Source: Bradyrhizobium daqingense
Lineage (GTDB): Bacteria > Pseudomonadota > Alphaproteobacteria > Rhizobiales > Xanthobacteraceae
Direction of reading: 5' to 3'
Length of the DNA: 64,000 nt
Assembly: GCF_021044685.1 (NCBI RefSeq)
Contig: NZ_CP088014.1
Span: 6,620,001 to 6,684,000, forward strand
Shown: piece by piece, positions 60,541-64,000 of the stretch
Layout: each line of letters opens with the position of its first letter
Numbering within the stretch: the first letter of the stretch is position 1
Notes under the pieces: model-generated
Told to the model about the DNA's origin: nothing
Databases searched by the model: none
Seen by the model: the letters and a program-made list of their open reading frames with translations, nothing else
Program-made: the position numbers and the translations under genes

Positions 60541-62076
60541 ATGCTGAAGCGCCTCGTCCAGAATACCGTCGTCTCGGCGATCGTCTTCGGACTTGTCGCG
60601 ATCCTTGGCGTCGTCGTCATTCCCGTCATCATCGGCACCTGGGGCGTTGCCGCGTTCGGATTGATCGTTCTCACCCGCCTTTTCCTACCCTCCGGCTTGA
60701 TCGGTGTCATCGATTTCGGCCTCCCGGAAGTGACGACGCAAGTGGTGGCTCGCGCCAGGGAGCACCGCGACTGGGGCCTGGGCGGCAGTCAGATCGTGTT
60801 GCTGGCCGTGATTTCCCTGCTGCTGGGAATATTGGTGAGCCTCGTGATGTGGTGGACCGCACCGCTGATCGTCACCCTGTTCAAGGTCGAACCGGCTCAC
60901 GCGGCGAGCTTCACCAACATGCTGCTGGCGACCGCTGCGAGCAACCTCGTGCTGTTCCCGGCCCTGATATGGGAAGGCATCGTCAAGGGTTTCGAGCGTT
61001 ACGGGCTGCTGCGGCTTTGCGAGTTCCTGACGACTCTGCTCTATGTCGGCGCCACCATCCATGCTGCGCGATCCGGGCAACCCTACGAGGTGGTGACCTA
61101 CTATTTCCTCGCCAGCGGCCTGTTGCGCGCGTTGATCCTGCTCGGTGCCTCGATCGCCGCGCTCAGCCGCACGCGGATCAAGCTGTCGGTGCCTGTGGCT
61201 GGGGTCAGCCGCGAGGTCATGACGCGCTGCATCCTGGTGATGCAGGGCAAGTTGATCGGCGGCATCATCGCGCCGATCCAGCCGTTTCTCATCGGCGCCT
61301 ATATCGGCCCGCAGAGTGTAGGCATCTACGACACCTTGGTCAGAATTCCGCGGCTTGCCAAGGTGGTCGCGAGCTTGCTCATCTCGGCAATGCTCCCCGT
61401 GGTGAGCCGGCTCGATCAGCGCAACAGCCACCGGCAGTTCAACCGGTTCGGCGAGACCGGCGTCATGATGCTGCCGATCGTGACCGTGCCGCCCTTCGTC
61501 GCGGCCGCGGTGATGTCTCCTGCGATCATGCATCTCTGGATCGGTCCCCAGATCGCACCTTACGCGCACTGGATGGGCCTGATGTTCGTGGTCACGATGT
61601 GCTATCAATACGTGATCTTCGGCAACACACTCTTCATGACGCGCACCAAGGTTCAGCGGCGGTTGAACAGGCTGATGATGATCCATCTGCTGATCTGGGC
61701 GGTGGTCACCGCTGCGGGCGCTCATCTTCTGGCCGAGCGGGCCTTCATCCTCGGGCAGATCCTCGGAACTGCGGCGATCGTCCCCTGGCAGCTCCTGATC
61801 TTCGTCAGGGAACTCGAAATCGACTCCAGGCGGTTCTGGTTTGCGATCCTGAGCCATTGGGCGATCCTCGCGATCGCAGCGCTGCCCCTCGCCGCCATCC
61901 TGCATTTCACGCCTGAGCCGGGTATTCTCAGCTTGGCTGGGCTGATGGCCGTGTATTGCGCCGCGACATGGATCGCACAGTATTTTCTGGTTTTGAGCGA
62001 GGAGCAGCGCGGCCTGATCGGCACGCTCGGACGGACCTATTTCGGTCGAAAGGGGATCTCCCCGGCGGCACTTTAG
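60541..62076 (+). CDS. Wzx-like polysaccharide/oligosaccharide flippase
   Basis: A 511-residue inner-membrane protein with 12-14 hydrophobic segments. The start MLKRLVQNTVVSAIVFGLV and FGLPEVTTQVVARAREH fit the polysaccharide-synthesis (MOP superfamily) flippases. It would flip a lipid-linked oligosaccharide to the periplasm. Its position at the end of a CMP-sugar cluster suggests that the product goes to the cell surface. Found 13 bases after ptmA, so probably in the same transcript. Confidence 0.8.
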   Translation: MLKRLVQNTVVSAIVFGLVAILGVVVIPVIIGTWGVAAFGLIVLTRLFLPSGLIGVIDFGLPEVTTQVVARAREHRDWGLGGSQIVLLAVISLLLGILVSLVMWWTAPLIVTLFKVEPAHAASFTNMLLATAASNLVLFPALIWEGIVKGFERYGLLRLCEFLTTLLYVGATIHAARSGQPYEVVTYYFLASGLLRALILLGASIAALSRTRIKLSVPVAGVSREVMTRCILVMQGKLIGGIIAPIQPFLIGAYIGPQSVGIYDTLVRIPRLAKVVASLLISAMLPVVSRLDQRNSHRQFNRFGETGVMMLPIVTVPPFVAAAVMSPAIMHLWIGPQIAPYAHWMGLMFVVTMCYQYVIFGNTLFMTRTKVQRRLNRLMMIHLLIWAVVTAAGAHLLAERAFILGQILGTAAIVPWQLLIFVRELEIDSRRFWFAILSHWAILAIAALPLAAILHFTPEPGILSLAGLMAVYCAATWIAQYFLVLSEEQRGLIGTLGRTYFGRKGISPAAL

Positions 62077-62138
62077 GGTGGCAAAAGTGGGAGCCTTGAG
62101 GTTAAAGAGACCTGCTTTCCTGCGATCGGGCACACCGT

Positions 62139-63065
62139 ATGACCACCATCGATGCCGGCGTGAAGACGCCGAAAAAGCAGAAGATCAGCCAGTTTCGTCG
62201 CCTCTTGTGGCACGTCAACCGGACTGATCTCGGCTGGCTCACCAAAGCGGCCCTGACTACCCTGCAGCCGGGCGCGCGAGCGAAGCGAGCCGCGCTGCTT
62301 GGCCAGCTTCCCTCAAAAGCAGAATGGAGCGAGGCAAGCCGGAATCTCGACCGGGACGGCTACGTCGACGTGTCCCAGCTGATGGATCGCAGCCTCGCGC
62401 AGGCCGTCGCTACGGTTGCTGACGACAAGGTGAGCCGGCTGAACGAGCTCTCCGATAAGCAGAAGCTCGGGCACAAGTCCTTCTGGGTCAGCCTGCTGGA
62501 CGAGGACCTCGTCAACGGTGCCTTTGCGACCGACCATCCTTTCGTGCGTTACGCTTTGCAGCCGGCTGCACTGCGCATCATCGGCGACTTCATGCGCGAC
62601 CTGCCGCAATTGTCGGACGTGCTGCTGACGTTGTCACAACCGACCCCGGACCAGGCGCTGAGCTACTCGCAGCTGTGGCATCTCGATCACGACGACAAGC
62701 GCGTCTGCAAACTCTTCATCTATCTGACGGACGTGCAGAACACGGCCGACGGTCCCTTCACCTTCATTCCGGCCGGTCCGTCCAAGCCGTTCCGCAACAC
62801 GCTCAAGAGCCACATGAGCGACGCGCAGGTGTTCGCCAAGACCGGTCCTGACGCGGTCAAGGAGATGATCGCGCCCCGCCTGTCCGCCTTCATCGTCAAC
62901 ACGGCCCGCTGCCTGCACATGGGAAGCCGGATCCAATCGGATCACAGCCGGCTGCTCTATACGGCGACCTACATCCAGCAGCCGCGCATCTACCCCGAAC
63001 CGCCGGCGCGCTTCCGCGCCGTCGGCACCCTGACGGAGCTCGAGCGCACCGTGATGCGGCTCTGA
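62139..63065 (+). CDS. Phytanoyl-CoA dioxygenase-like 2-oxoglutarate oxygenase
   Basis: A 308-residue protein with a double-stranded beta-helix. The HxD iron motif is in LWHLDHDDKR (His-Leu-Asp) and the distal His is in RCLHMGSRI, followed by the co-substrate region SRLLYTATY. Homologues hydroxylate small molecules, including lipids and sugars. Sixty-two bases separate it from the flippase. A hydroxylation of the glycan or its lipid carrier is possible but unproven. Confidence 0.77.
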   Translation: MTTIDAGVKTPKKQKISQFRRLLWHVNRTDLGWLTKAALTTLQPGARAKRAALLGQLPSKAEWSEASRNLDRDGYVDVSQLMDRSLAQAVATVADDKVSRLNELSDKQKLGHKSFWVSLLDEDLVNGAFATDHPFVRYALQPAALRIIGDFMRDLPQLSDVLLTLSQPTPDQALSYSQLWHLDHDDKRVCKLFIYLTDVQNTADGPFTFIPAGPSKPFRNTLKSHMSDAQVFAKTGPDAVKEMIAPRLSAFIVNTARCLHMGSRIQSDHSRLLYTATYIQQPRIYPEPPARFRAVGTLTELERTVMRL

Positions 63066-63090
63066 CACGGATCTGCCGGGAGCTGACATC

Positions 63091-64000
63091 TTGCGCATAG
63101 GCCTGGTGGTCGATCACCCCAAGCGTGACCTGCCGGGGGCAGTCATGCTTGGTTATCAACTCGCCCGGCGCGGCGTCTCGGTCGCGCTGGTGCCGATGTA
63201 CGAGCAGGCCGTCGATGTGCCGCGGCTCGGGCTGAACGCGCTGGTCGCCAACTATGCGCGCCCGGTCAATCTCGACCTGATGCGCAGCTTTGCCGGAGCC
63301 GGCCTCCCGCTGTATGTGCTCGACACCGAGGGCGGCGTGCTCGCGACGACGGGCGGCAATTCGCCGCCGGCGATGGCCGCACATATCAAGGCCAGCGGCT
63401 ACGCCGACATCCTGACCGGCTATTTCTTCTGGGGCAGCCGGCTGCACGATGCCTTTCTGGCGGCCGGAACCATGAAGCCGGAGCAGCTTCATCTCACCGG
63501 ATGCCCCCGCTTCGATTTCGCGGCAGCCCGCTGGCGCGCGCTGCTCGACGGCGAACCGCGCGGCTATCTGCTCGTCAACGCCAACTTCCCGCTGGTCAAT
63601 TCGCGCTTTACGAGCACGCCGGGCGGCGAACGCGAGGCGATGGTACGGTCCGGCTGGGACGGCGCCTATGTCGATCGCTTCATCGCCGAACTGAAGCAGG
63701 TCTTCGCCAACTATCTCGCCGAGATCGGCCGGCTCGCCGCGGCGCGGCCGGACCGCAGCATTCTCGTGCGCCCGCACCCCTTCGAGAGCGAGGAGGTTTA
63801 TCGCAACGCGCTCTCGCGCCATGCCAACGTCCGGATCGACGGCGCCGGCAGCGTGCTCGACCGCATCCGCAATGCGGTTGCGGTCGTCCATCTCAACTGC
63901 GGCACGGCCGTCGAATCGGTACTGCTCGGAAAGCTGCCGCTTCAGCTCGAATATTTGAACACGCCGACCACCGCCGGCCATGCCGCGCTGCCGGCGCGCG
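63091..64000 (+). CDS. Surface carbohydrate biosynthesis protein (cut by window end)
   Basis: The frame opens with TTG 63091, with GGGAG eight bases upstream, and reads LRIGLVVDHPKRDLPGAVML. It continues without a stop to the window end (at least 303 residues). Segments such as GYFFWGSRLHDAF, LTGCPRFDF, ILVRPHPFES and VVHLNCGTAVES are the pattern of glycosyltransferase-like 'surface carbohydrate biosynthesis' proteins, a GT-B-type family related to capsule enzymes. The RPHPFE and NCGTAVES regions likely bind the donor. It may be the enzyme using one of the CMP-sugars. C-terminus not visible. Confidence 0.8.
   Translation, partial: MRIGLVVDHPKRDLPGAVMLGYQLARRGVSVALVPMYEQAVDVPRLGLNALVANYARPVNLDLMRSFAGAGLPLYVLDTEGGVLATTGGNSPPAMAAHIKASGYADILTGYFFWGSRLHDAFLAAGTMKPEQLHLTGCPRFDFAAARWRALLDGEPRGYLLVNANFPLVNSRFTSTPGGEREAMVRSGWDGAYVDRFIAELKQVFANYLAEIGRLAAARPDRSILVRPHPFESEEVYRNALSRHANVRIDGAGSVLDRIRNAVAVVHLNCGTAVESVLLGKLPLQLEYLNTPTTAGHAALPAR

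Overview
The window looks like chromosomal DNA of a Bradyrhizobium-type alphaproteobacterium. The evidence is high-GC coding bias throughout, two branched-chain amino-acid type (Liv) ABC systems, an LpxO-like lipid A hydroxylase, metK and ahcY side by side, and several families of palindromic intergenic repeats of the kind common in Bradyrhizobium and Rhodopseudomonas. The assignment rests on gene content and repeats, not on a marker gene. I saw no rRNA, tRNA, CRISPR array, transposase or phage gene.

Layout. 1-4.7 kb: the end of a GT4 glycosyltransferase, galE, an ABC exporter and a fumarylacetoacetase-family hydrolase. 4.8-6.5 kb (minus): a SnoaL-like protein, an LpxO-like dioxygenase and a 51-residue protein. 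6.6-9.9 kb: a LysR regulator divergent from an SDR/tautomerase/MFS operon, with a perfect palindrome between them. 10-17.3 kb (minus): a flavin monooxygenase, ahcY, metK, an HTH-methyltransferase and a MetE-like protein. 17.3-22.0 kb (minus): livFGMHK, preceded by a gene-free regulatory region with three palindromes. 22.5-30.1 kb: a lipoprotein, purU, a HemD-like protein, a TPR-CHAT protein whose 5' end is separated by a frameshift, an MFS protein and a Crp/Fnr regulator. 30.4-37.6 kb: a second Liv-type ABC operon with an acyl-CoA synthetase inside it. 37.6-40.1 kb: an AGE-family epimerase divergent from a PaaK-like adenylating enzyme.

The most unusual part is 40.2-64 kb, a surface-glycan locus with two pathways of nonulosonic-acid (sialic-acid-like) type. 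The right half (51.5-60.5 kb) has the legionaminic acid gene set of the GDP-sugar route: ptmE-like CBS-nucleotidyltransferase, legB, legC, legG, legI, ptmF-like oxidoreductase, CMP-sugar synthetase and ptmA-like SDR. It has a formyltransferase where an N-acetyltransferase would be expected, which predicts an N-formylated product. The left half (42.0-51.4 kb) is not a standard pathway. It holds a CBS-GHMP kinase fusion of HddA type, a methyltransferase, a NeuB synthase fused to a xylose-isomerase-like TIM barrel, a second CMP-sugar synthetase, three SDRs, a free TIM-barrel isomerase and a fused heptose-1-phosphate nucleotidyltransferase/heptose-bisphosphate phosphatase. Most neighbouring genes overlap by 1-8 bases, so each half is probably transcribed as a unit. 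A NodU/TobZ-type carbamoyltransferase, a Wzx-like flippase, a phytanoyl-CoA-type dioxygenase and a surface-carbohydrate protein (cut by the window end) flank the pathways. No glycosyltransferase is recognisable between 41.8 and 62 kb.

I infer that the locus makes two different CMP-activated alpha-keto acid sugars for a surface polymer or flagellin. The left pathway is the best candidate here for an undescribed system.
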